Shown: in pieces, positions 17,271 through 26,500 of the stretch
Layout of the letters: each line of letters starts with the position of its first letter
Numbering within the stretch: the first letter of the stretch is position 1
Source: Sandaracinaceae bacterium
GTDB lineage: Bacteria > Myxococcota_A > Polyangia > Polyangiales > Houyiibacteriaceae
Length of the DNA: 64,000 nt
Direction of reading: 5' to 3'
NCBI GenBank assembly: GCA_016706685.1
Contig: JADJJE010000051.1
Coordinates: 62,001 to 126,000, forward strand
Made by a program: the position numbers and the translations under genes
Notes under the pieces: generated by a model
Seen by the model: only the letters and a program-made list of their open reading frames with translations
Databases searched by the model: none
Told to the model about the DNA's origin: nothing

Positions 17271-18489
17271 GGCGAATGGCCACCGCGGGGTCGAGGCGCG
17301 CGGCGCGCAAGGCGGGCATGGCCGCGGCCAGCACGCCGGTCAGGATGGCCAGCCCGGCGGCGCCGCCGAACACCCACAGCTCATAGCGGATACGGAACGT
17401 GGGGCCGGCCGGAACGCGGCTCATGGCCTCTTGGAACGCGGCCAACAGCAGCACTCCCAGGCCCGAGCCGAGCAGCGCGCCCAGCACGCCGAGCAGCGCG
17501 CCCTGCAGCAGGAAGATGCGCAGAATGGCGGAGCGCGAGGTGCCGATGGCCCGCAGGATGCCGATCTGCCCCTGCTTCTGCACCACCGACACCACCAGCA
17601 CCGACGCGATGCCCATGGCCACGGCGATGAGCACGAACACGCGAATGAGCGTGGTGCTCATGGACTGCGAGCGCAGCGCCGACAGCAGCTGCGCGTTCTT
17701 GGCCATCCAGCTCTCGGCGGTGAGCCCCGTGCGGCGGTGCAGGCGCGTGGCCACCTCCTCGGCCGCGAACACGTCGTCCACCTTCACGTCCAGGTGCGTG
17801 ACGCCACCGGGGATCAGGAAGAGCGTCTGTGCGCTGCGCAGGGCCACCAAGATCCACTGCGAGTCCGAGGCGGGCCCGCCCAGGCTGAACATGCCGCGCA
17901 CGATGAAGCGCGCCTCGCTGCCGTCGCCCGCCGTCACGCGCACGGTGTCGCCCAGGCTCACGCCCAGCTCGGCCGCCAGGTCGTCTCCCAAGATGGCGTC
18001 CTGCCCGCCCACGCGGTACTCGCCCGCCACCATGTTCTCGGCGATGGGCACCACGCGCGCGTACTCCTCGGGGCGCACGCCCTGCACCAGCACCGTGGCT
18101 GTCACGCTGCCGCGCCGCGCCAGCGCAGGGCCCGCCGCGCGCGGTGACACCACGGTCACGCCGCGCAGCTCACGGGCCCGCTCGGCCGTGGCCGGCCACT
18201 CGTCGATGGAGCGCAGCCGCTGGCTGGGCCGCTGGATGTCACGCCCCAGGAACACCCCTGCCGCAGGGTCACCGTGCTGCAGGGGGCGGGCCACCTCTTC
18301 GGGCGGCTCGAGCGTCACGTGGGCCAGGCTGCCCAGCGTCTTGTCGATCAGGTCTTCCTGCAGGCCGGCGATGAGCGCCGTGATGAACACCTGCACGGCC
18401 ACGCCCACCGCTACGCCCACCACGATGAGCGCGGTCTGCGAACGCCCGTCGCGAAAGAAGCGCAGCGCCAGGAACCAGGTAAACGGCAC
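17263..18489 (-). CDS. MacB/FtsX-type ABC permease
   Basis: A 408-residue permease with the type VII ABC layout: one N-terminal helix (about 20-42), a periplasmic domain of roughly 220 residues, then three C-terminal helices (about 275-300, 325-350 and 365-395). LRAIGTSRSAILRIFL is the conserved coupling segment of FtsX-domain proteins. The GTG start follows the adaptor stop codon directly (TGA-GTG), and the downstream ATPase overlaps it. With these partners it would form a MacAB-like pump or a lipoprotein-handling complex; no outer-membrane TolC-like gene is in the window. Confidence 0.9.
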
Positions 18490-19755
18490 TCAGCGCGCTC
18501 CCGACGCGGCGGCGTCTTCGGCGTCGGTCACCTTCACGCGGGTGCCGTCTTCGAGGGCAGGCAGGGCCACGCCCGTGGCCGCCAGCACCACGCGGTCACC
18601 GGGCTCGAGGCCGCGGGTCACCTCGTAGAGCTCACCGGCGCGCAGCCCCACGGTGATGGCCCTGCGGGTCACGCGCCCGTCGGCCACCACCAGCACGCTG
18701 GGGGCCGCGCCGCTCGCGTCCTCGATGGCCTCGGCGGGGCAGATGACCACGTCGGGCAGGCGCGCGAGCTCGATCTCCACCGAGGCGGTCATGCCCGGCA
18801 GCAAGAACTCGGGCACTGGCGCGCTGATGCTCAGCTCCACCTTCACGGTGCCGCGCGCGGCGTCCACCGCGGGCGCGATGCGCAGCACGGTGGCGGGGAA
18901 GGTCAGCTCGGGCCGCGCCTCCACCGAAGCGAGGGCCGGCTGCCCCACGCGGATGAACGCCAGGTGGCTCTCGTCGGGGTGCACCTCGAGGCGCGGCGCG
19001 CCGTCGGCCACGAACTCGAAGAGCGACTGTCCGGCCTGCACCACCTCGCCCTGCTCCACGGTGCGGCGCAGCACGCTGCCGGCCGCGGGCGCGCGCAGCG
19101 TGGTCTGCTCGAGGCGCCGCTCGGCGCTGCGCAGGGCGGCCTGGGTGCGCCGCAGGGCTGCCACCGTGAGGCGCACGTCCCCGCCACCCGCGCTGGCGCT
19201 CTCGGCCTCGGCCTCGGCCAGCCGCAGCTGCGCGGCCGACGTGTCGCGCGCGCGCCGGGCGTCATCCAGCTGCTCCGACGGAAGCACGCCGCGGGTCACC
19301 AGCCCCTCGGTGCGCGCGAAGCGCAGCTCGGCCTGCTCGGCGTCAGCCTGGGCGCGCGCCTCCGTGGCCAGCGCCACGCGCACGCCGGTGTTGCGCAACC
19401 GCGAGAGGCGCACTTGGGCCTCCGCCACGGCCGCCTGCGCCTCGTCCATGGCGGCGCGTGCGTTCGCGTCGTCCAGCTGCAGCAGCACCTCGCCTTCCGC
19501 CACGTGCTGCCCTTCCTCCACGCTCACGCTCACCACGCGCCCGCCCACCTCGGGCCCCAGCGTGGTGCGCCGCGGCGCCTCCACCTGACCCGACGTGACC
19601 ACGGTGCGCACCAGCGTGCCGCGCTGCACCTCGGCGGTCTCCACGGGCGTGGCGCGCCCGAACTTCCACCACGCGAAGACGCCGCCACCGGACAAGAGCA
19701 CGACCAAGGTGATCACCAGCGCGGGCGAGAGCCGGCGCGCAGAAGGGGGAGGCAT
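18490..19755 (-). CDS. HlyD/MacA-family periplasmic adaptor
   Basis: A 421-residue membrane-fusion protein. An N-terminal anchor (about 11-30) leads into the first half of a barrel-sandwich domain (GQVEAPRRTTLGPEVGGRV), a helical hairpin rich in Ala/Glu/Arg (about 100-215), the second half (TLRAPAAGSVLRRTVEQGE), then beta-barrel and membrane-proximal domains. It bridges the inner-membrane ABC permease to an outer-membrane channel. The start at 19755 is favoured because an earlier ATG would add an unlikely basic tail, and because TACGGT (minus strand, 19767-19762) sits 6 nt upstream as a probable -10. First gene of the operon. Confidence 0.9.
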   Translation of the reverse strand: MPPPSARRLSPALVITLVVLLSGGGVFAWWKFGRATPVETAEVQRGTLVRTVVTSGQVEAPRRTTLGPEVGGRVVSVSVEEGQHVAEGEVLLQLDDANARAAMDEAQAAVAEAQVRLSRLRNTGVRVALATEARAQADAEQAELRFARTEGLVTRGVLPSEQLDDARRARDTSAAQLRLAEAEAESASAGGGDVRLTVAALRRTQAALRSAERRLEQTTLRAPAAGSVLRRTVEQGEVVQAGQSLFEFVADGAPRLEVHPDESHLAFIRVGQPALASVEARPELTFPATVLRIAPAVDAARGTVKVELSISAPVPEFLLPGMTASVEIELARLPDVVICPAEAIEDASGAAPSVLVVADGRVTRRAITVGLRAGELYEVTRGLEPGDRVVLAATGVALPALEDGTRVKVTDAEDAAASGAR

Positions 19756-19851
19756 GCCTGCACCGTACCCCCGCTGGCGCGCGAGACAACGCGCGAGGTC
19801 TCGACAGCGTACGGCGATCATGATCTACGCTCTGTGTGGAGCCGTTCATCG

Positions 19852-20439
19852 ATGTACTCTTCTGAAGTGACCACCCATGCCTCCCGCAGCCATCTCGCCG
19901 CGGCCCTCGCGCTCACCTGCCTGAGCGCCCTCACGGCGCAGCCCGCGCGGGCCGACCGCGTCATCGGGCCCGGACAAGAGGACCATGTCCTCTCTCTGTT
20001 CGCGCCTGCGGGCCTCGGGGACGAAGTGGTGACGGGCTATCGCCTGATGGACGTCTCGATTCGCTCGCGCGAGATCCTCCTGCGCCTCGATCCCACGAGC
20101 GTGCCCGGTGCCGCCCCGCGTCCGCTGCAGGTGCGGCTCGTAGCCCTCGATGAACCCCTCGACGGGGCCGTCGCCTTCGCCGACTCGGAGAGCTTCGCCC
20201 TGGTGACCGACGCGCAGCCCAGCGATTCGGAGCGCGCCGCGCTCGAGCAGCTGGTCACGCGCGTGCGCGAGAACGACGATGGGAGCTTCTGGGTCGAGGT
20301 CGCCACGGAGAACGGTGCGTCCGAGGGCATGGGCAGCGCAGCCCTGCCGTACCTCGCGGCGCTCGCGGCCGTCGTGGCCGTGGTGGTGGTCACGGTCGTC
20401 GTGCGCCGCAAGCGCAAGCGCTCCAGCGCCGTCGAGTGA
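19852..20439 (+). CDS. Exported protein with C-terminal membrane anchor
   Basis: A 195-residue protein of unknown function. A signal sequence ends near ARA at residue 34. The exported body of about 130 residues includes DHVLSLFAPAGLGDEVVTGYRLMDVSIRSREILLRL in outline but no motif I know. Residues 165-184 form a strongly hydrophobic helix followed by RRKRKR, so the protein would be anchored by its C-terminus with the tail in the cytoplasm. GGAG lies 12 nt before the ATG; a GTG 15 nt further in is an alternative start. TACGCT at 19826-19831 may be its -10. It is divergent from the adaptor operon. Confidence 0.6.
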   Translation: MYSSEVTTHASRSHLAAALALTCLSALTAQPARADRVIGPGQEDHVLSLFAPAGLGDEVVTGYRLMDVSIRSREILLRLDPTSVPGAAPRPLQVRLVALDEPLDGAVAFADSESFALVTDAQPSDSERAALEQLVTRVRENDDGSFWVEVATENGASEGMGSAALPYLAALAAVVAVVVVTVVVRRKRKRSSAVE

Positions 20440-20513
20440 GACCATGGCGGACGCGCAGGCCGCGGCGTGACGCTGCGACCCACGTGCTAGGCCTGCGCGC
20501 AAAGGAGAGCTGC

Positions 20514-20663
20514 ATGCGCGGATTTGCACTGGGTCCGGATGGCCGGATTGCTCGTGCGTTCGTCGCGTCGTCTGTTCTGGCAGCCCAACCCGTTCTCCAA
20601 GCGACCCAGAACGCCAGTCTGATGAATGCGTTCGAGTTCCCCCTCTGCGAGTACGTCCAGTAG
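20514..20663 (+). CDS. Possible small peptide of 49 residues
   Basis: A short open frame starting at an ATG preceded by AAGGAG at the right distance (6 nt), one of the best Shine-Dalgarno matches in the window. The product has a basic start and a mildly hydrophobic middle (AFVASSVLAAQPVL) but no clear cleavage site or known domain. It could be a real small protein, a gene remnant or chance. Low confidence. Confidence 0.25.
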   Translation: MRGFALGPDGRIARAFVASSVLAAQPVLQATQNASLMNAFEFPLCEYVQ

Positions 20664-20826
20664 AGCGGCCCACGTTAGCGCCACGTCGCCTGACTTCCTG
20701 TGCCATCCGCGTCCCAGGAGCAGGAGCACTCTGGCGAGCCCAGCTGAGCCCATCAGGGGCCCCCTTCAGATCCCAGGCGCGTTCCCCCGCCGCGTCCCCC
20801 GCGTGCTCTCTCGAGACGCCACCGTG

Positions 20827-20965
20827 GAGGGGGACGGGCGCCCTGGGCAGCGGGGCTTGGGGGGGCCCTATTTCAAGCGTCCGCAGGACGCGCCGAAATG
20901 GGGGAGGTCAACCAGAGGGAGCGCCTGCGCGACCGCCCCCGCAGACCAGGGTGCCCGTCGCACTC
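20827..20965 (-). repeat. 139-bp element with terminal inverted repeats, copy B
   Basis: The reverse-complement partner of the element at 7871-8010. Its 19-bp ends match each other at 16 positions. The internal GCGTCC/GGACGC stem (20877-20891) is fully conserved while its 3-nt loop differs from copy A, which supports a structure under constraint. Both copies lie in intergenic DNA next to the 5' end of a gene. Confidence 0.75.
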
Positions 20966-21019
20966 CCATCGATCACGCCCCCAGAGACGCCCGCCACCCG
21001 CGTGTGGTAAGCAACTCCT

Positions 21020-22599
21020 GTGATCCCCGCCCCGCCCGGTACCGACTCGATTCGGAACGACCTCGCCCGCCTCGTCGCCGGCGGCAAAGCGTCTAGCTCG
21101 GACCCCGACCGCGTGGCCTACGCCCGCGACCTCTGGCCGCGCCACCAGATCGCCACCCGCGCCGGCAACCCTGCCGTGGCGCCCCCGCGGTCATTGTCTG
21201 GCCCAGCAACACCGAAGAGCTCTCGTCCGTCATCGCCTACGCAGCGGCCCGCAGCATCCCGGTGGTCCCCTATGGCGCCGGCAGCGGTGTATGCGGCGGC
21301 GTGCTGCCCACCACCGACACCGTGCTCATCGACATGAAGATGATGCGCTCCCTAAAGACCATCGACCGCGCGCGCCTCACCTGCGACGCGGACGCGGGCA
21401 TGATCGGCCAGCACCTCGAGGACGACCTCGGCGCGGCCGGCTTCACACTCGGGCACTTCCCCAGCAGCATCTACTGCTCCACGCTGGGCGGCTGGGTGGC
21501 GGGACGCTCCGCCGGGCAGTGCTCGGGGCGCTACGGCAAGATCGAGGACATGGTGCTGGGCCTCACCGTGGTGGACGGCACCGGCCGCGTGCTGCGCGCC
21601 GAGCGCGGCGGCGACAACAGCGCGCTCCTGCCGCTGTTCATCGGCAGCGAGGGCATCCTGGGCGTGGTCACCGAGGCGCGTCTGCGCATCGCCCCGGCGC
21701 CTCCCTGCCGGCGCTTCGCGAGCTACCTCTTCCCCAGCACCGAGACCGGCCTCGATGCCATCCGGCGCATCTACCAGGCGGGCCTGCGACCGGCCGTGGC
21801 GCGCTTGTACGACCCGTTCGACTCCATGATTGCCCGGCGCGGTGGCCTGCGCACCGAGCACGAAGCCGAGCCCAAGCCCAAGCGCACGGAGGCCAAGCCG
21901 GGCCTCGGCCTGCGCGCGCTGGTGCAGGCGCTGCGGGCGCCCGGCATGCTGAACGAGCTCATCGACCGCGTGCCCGACAAGACCATGGGCGGCGCCAAGC
22001 TCATCTTGGTGTGGGAGGCCGACCCGCTCATCGCCGACGCGGAGCTGCGCGAGGCGCGCGCCATCTGCAGCCGGTACGACGCGCAGGACACGGGCGAGGG
22101 GCCCGCCAAGCACTGGCTCGGGCACCGCCACAGCGTGAGCTACCGCCAGTCGCCCCTGTTCACGGCCGGCGCCTTCATTGACACCATGGAGGTGGCCGCC
22201 ACCTGGTCGCGCTTGCTGCCCATGTACCACGCGGTGCGCTCCGCCCTCTCACCGCACGTGTTCGTCATGGCGCACTTCAGCCACGCGTACCCGGATGGCG
22301 CCTCCATCTACTTCACCTTCGCTGGCGCGGCGCGTGACGACCACGCCTGCGAGCTGGCCTACGACCGCGCTTGGAAGGCTGCGCTGAAGGCGGTGGTCGC
22401 GGCGGGCGGCACGCTCAGCCACCACCACGGCGTGGGCCGCAGCAAGGCGCCCGCCATGCGCAGCGAGCAGGGCAACGCCATCGACGTGGTGCGCGAGCTC
22501 AAGCGCGTGATGGACCCGAAGGGCATCTTCAACCGCGGGGCGTTGATCCCCGACCTGGACGAGCACACCCCGCTCGGTCCCGTGGCGGAGGCCGAGTGA
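21020..22599 (+). CDS. FAD-linked oxidase, alkyldihydroxyacetonephosphate synthase-like, interrupted by a frameshift
   Basis: The N-terminal part starts at the GTG at 21020 and stays open to about 21186. The remainder, encoding the FAD-binding and C-terminal domains, is in another frame to 22599. Adding one C to the five-C run at 21182-21186 joins them into a continuous protein of about 526 residues. Features of the AGPS group include VPYGAGSGVCGG (FAD-binding), STLGGWVAGRSAGQCSGRYGKIED in outline, GASIYFTFAG, and SHHHGVGRSKAP, matching the Tyr and triple-His of human AGPS. That enzyme exchanges an acyl for an alkyl group to make ether lipids, which myxobacteria do contain; a D-lactate- or glycolate-oxidase-like role is the alternative. 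The break may be a sequencing error, a recent mutation or programmed. The stop overlaps the next start (TGATG). Confidence 0.7.
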
Positions 22600-23501
22600 T
22601 GAGCACCGACCTGCGAGCCGACTTCCTGCGCGCCGTGCGGCGTGACCTCCCGGGCGCGCTGCAAGAAGCCGATGGCGGCGCCGTGATCCTGCCGGGCAGC
22701 CGCGACCAAGTGGCCCTCGCTCTCCAGCTGGCGCACCAGTACCGCCAGCCGCTGCGCACGCCCGGGCAGCCGGCGCGCGCGGGGGCCATCGTGGTGGACC
22801 TGCTGCGCATGATGGACGTCATCAAGTTCGACGAGCCCAGCCGCATCGCGCACGTGCAGGCCGGCATGCGCGTGCACGCGCTCGAAGACGAGCTGCGGCG
22901 GCGCGGGCTCTCGCTGGGCGCGCACTCGTCGGCGCGCGACTACGGCGTGGGCGAGTGGCTGGCCATCGGTGCCCCGGGCGCGCGCGACAACGCGGACGAC
23001 CCGGTGGACCAGATCGTGGCGGGCCTCGAGGTGGTGCTGCCCGACGGCCGCGAGGTACAGATTCGCCCGGCGCCGCGGCGCGCGGTGGGTCCCGACCTGG
23101 TGGCGGCCTTCATCGGTGCGCGCGGGCGGTTGGGCGTCATCGTGGGCGCCCACGTGGTGGCGCGGCTGCGCGTGGAGAGCACCGCGGTGGGCTACCTGTT
23201 CCCCACGCGGCAGGGCGCCGAGCAGGCGCTGGCGTGGATCCGCGGCAAGGGCGTGCGGCCCATCCGGGCCTACGTGCAAGACGTGGCCGAGGGCTCGGCG
23301 CTGCGCCTCAAGCTGGCCACCGGTGATGGCGTGGCGGCCGCCTGCCGCGAGGTGGCGCGCGTCACGGCCCAAGAGCTGGGCGGCGTGCTGATCGACGAGA
23401 AGATGGAGCTGCCCAAGGCGCGTGCTCCGCTGGGCGTGCCCCCGTCGGCCATCGTCGCCGAGCTGGCGGCGCGCCTCGACCCGCGCGGGGTCCTGGGCTG
23501 A
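22599..23501 (+). CDS. FAD-binding-domain protein, GlcE-like partner subunit
   Basis: A 300-residue protein covering mainly the FAD-binding (PCMH-type) domain: AGAIVVDLLRMMDVIKFDEPSRIAHVQAGMRV in outline, then GEWLAIGAPGARDNADDPVDQIVAGLEVVLPDG. The C-terminal catalytic domain of full-length oxidases is largely missing, as in the GlcE subunit of glycolate oxidase. Key glycine motifs are eroded, so FAD binding is not certain. Its ATG overlaps the stop of the AgpS-like gene by one base, and the next gene starts 2 nt after its stop. A two-subunit enzyme with the preceding gene is the natural inference. Confidence 0.65.
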   Translation: MSTDLRADFLRAVRRDLPGALQEADGGAVILPGSRDQVALALQLAHQYRQPLRTPGQPARAGAIVVDLLRMMDVIKFDEPSRIAHVQAGMRVHALEDELRRRGLSLGAHSSARDYGVGEWLAIGAPGARDNADDPVDQIVAGLEVVLPDGREVQIRPAPRRAVGPDLVAAFIGARGRLGVIVGAHVVARLRVESTAVGYLFPTRQGAEQALAWIRGKGVRPIRAYVQDVAEGSALRLKLATGDGVAAACREVARVTAQELGGVLIDEKMELPKARAPLGVPPSAIVAELAARLDPRGVLG

Positions 23502-23503
23502 CC

Positions 23504-26500
23504 ATGCGGAGGTCCTCTGCGCTGCCCCGGCTGCTGCTCGTGTTGCTGAGCGCGCTGGGCACGGCGAACCTGCAGGCGTGCGCCGAGACGCCGCCCATCA
23601 ACCGCGTGGGCACCAACGTGGTGGACAAGGGCGTGTTCGAGGGCAGCTGGTACTTCTCCCGCACCGTGGTGGGCGTGGACTACGAGGGCGGCGGGCTCGG
23701 CACGTTCCCGGGCGACAGCGCCATCGACTACGCGGGCAGCGACCTGGCGGCCATGCCGCGCATCCGCTGGGTGATCGACGAGAGTCTGCTGGTGGCCTAC
23801 CGCGACTACGAGCTGCTCGAGGGCGGCAACCCCGTGGGCGGCCCCAGCGCGGAGGCCGACTTCGGGCAGCCCGTGGCGGCGTATCGGATCGAGAAGCACT
23901 TCGACATCCGGCGGGCCTACAACCCGTCCACGGGCGAAGAGCAGAACGTCATCGAAGAGAACGACACCGACCGTCCGTGGTCCGAGCGCCAGTACATGCG
24001 CGTGGACTGGTCCAAGAACCTGCTCACGGGGTACTACGCGCAGAGCGCCAGCCTGGCCGAGCTGCTGGGCCTCTTCGAGCGGCAGTCGGCCGACCTCTTC
24101 GTGCAGGCGGGGAGCCGCTTCCCGGACGCGTTCCTGCCGCGTTTCTCGGTCATGGCGTGTGACGGCCGCGACGACGACGACCCGGCCTGCACCGCCGAGC
24201 ACCGCCCGCACGCGGACGACTACCCGCGCGACCAGCTCTACCACTTCTCGTTCGTCACGCAGGACTTGATGTCGCCGGGGGACGTGGAGGACCTGTTCAC
24301 CGATGCGACGGTCAACTGGTGTACCTCGGCCTACGTGGACGCGCCCACATGCACCACCACCGCGGTCTACGTGCGCAACGCCTTCCTGCGCGTGAGCGAC
24401 ACGCGCCAGTACGAGCCGCAGCAGTGGTCGGACCGGCGCTTCGAGCGGGCCGGCTTCTTTCGGCTCGAGCGCCCCACGCTGGACCGCAGCACCGCGCCCG
24501 ACGACCCCGCGCTGGGTGAGTCGGACTTCCGCAACCACAACATCAACCGCCTGAACCTGTGGCGTCGGACACGCGACGCCGACGGCCGGCTGCTGCCCTA
24601 TGCGCAGCGCGAGGTCCGCCCGGTGGTCTATCACACCAGCCCCGAGCTGCCGGCGCACCTGGTGGAGCCCAGCTTCGAGCTGGTGGGCCGCTGGAACGAG
24701 AGCTTCATGGGCATGGTGCGGCACCTGCGCGAGGAGCCCGAGGCGCTGTACCCCGAGGTGTCTTGCCAGCGGCTGGACCCCGACGTGTACTGCTACTGCG
24801 TGACCGACCCGGAGGACGCCACGCTGCTCAACCCCACCTGCCCGGGGCGCTACGACCCGTTCGAGACGCCGGCCCAGGCACGCGCGCGCGGCGCGGTGAA
24901 CCCCTACGACTGCCACGTGGAGCTCCCGCCGCGGGTGCAGCCCAACCTGGACGACCCGTCGCTCGGCAACGCCGACTTCTTCGGCTGGTTCGGCGCGCGC
25001 CAGGTGGGCAGCGAGTGCGTGCTGCAGCTCGAGGTCAACACCTGCAACGAGCGCAGCATCGCGGAGAACGGCGGCACCACCGAGGGCCTCGCCTGCCAGG
25101 AGCGCGGCGACATGCGCTACCGCTTCCTGAGCTACGTGGACCAGCCCGGCACGCCCTTCCTGGGCATCGCCACGCTGCGCGGCGACCCGGTCACGGGCGA
25201 GCTCTTGGTGGGCGACGCCAACGTGGGCGGCCCGGCGCTGGACCTCTACCGCACCACGGCGCTCCAGACGGTGGACCTGGTCACGGGCAACATCACCGAC
25301 GCGCGCTTCACACAGGGCGAGGACGTGCGCCAGTACCTCGAGAACCTGGGCAACGTGGAGCTTCCGGCGCGCCCGCGCGTCGACTTCAGCGTGGCGGCGG
25401 CCGCGGGGACTGCGGCGCCGGCCGACCTCGCCGCAGTGGACAACGTGATGGCACGCTTCGCCGACCGCGCCGCGCAGCTGGCCGGGCCCGGAGGGCGCAG
25501 CCAGACGTTCGTGGACCGCCGGGCGGACCTCGTGGGCGGCGAGTCCGAGGCCCTGCTCACGCGCAACCTCGAGGTGCTCATGATGAGCGGCGCGGACGTG
25601 CTGCCGCCGGGCGTCACCCCCGAAGACCTGAGCGAGGCGCAGCTGGACCGCGTGTCGCCGCTGCGCTCGACCGCGCACGAGCAGCTCCGGCGGCACCGCG
25701 AACTCGAGAACGCGGCGTCGAGCCACAACGTGATGCTGCCCAACAGCTACGTGGACACGTCGGTCACGGAGTTTGCGTTGCGCCACCGCAACTGGCCGCG
25801 CGCGCGCCTCGAGATCGCGGTGAACCGGCTGCTTTACTACCAGACCATGTTGCACGAGCTGGGGCACTGCCTGGGGCTGCGGCACGACTTCGGGGCCAGC
25901 GCCGACACGGGCAACTACGACGACGCCTACTACCAGATCGCGGCGCGCACCCCGCTGCCCTCGCCCGAGGCGTTCGACCTCGACGGCACGCTGGGCCTCG
26001 CGCCGAACGAGCAGCTGGCGTTCGAGAACGCGCTCGACCTGGTGATGTCGCGGCGCGAGCTGGCCGGCATCGACCGCTTCATGGACTCGTCGGTCATGGA
26101 GTACACGGCGCAGTGGTACGAGCGCACCGACACCACCATCGGTCGCTACGACCACGCGGCGCTGCACCTGGGCTACGGCGACCTGGTGGAGATCTACGCC
26201 AACGACGCCGGGCGCCCGGTGACCAGCCTGACCCCCGTGAACACCGCGCGGGTGTGGGCGCAGTGGTACGAGGGCGGCGAGCCCTGCGAGAGCGACGCGG
26301 ACTGCCCCTACTCCACCACGGGGGAGTCGGCGGCGCTGCTGCGCGACGTGAACCGCGCGAGCGGCGCCACCCAGCGCTGCGTGGCGCACCCCAACGGCGA
26401 GGCCGCCTTCGGGCGCATCTGCAGCGCGTTCGAGGACGACCTGCTGGACGCCACCCTCGCGGCGGGGCCCACGGCGCCCTTCGCCCCCGTGGACTACCGC

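Larger units (their letters stand above)
20440..21019. other. Intergenic gap with a repeat element and a possible small ORF
   Basis: A 580-bp region without a clear gene. It holds a possible 49-codon ORF at 20514-20663 and the second copy of the TIR element at 20827-20965. Just before the next gene, TAAGCA at 21008-21013 lies 6 nt ahead of the GTG and could be its -10. Confidence 0.6.
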
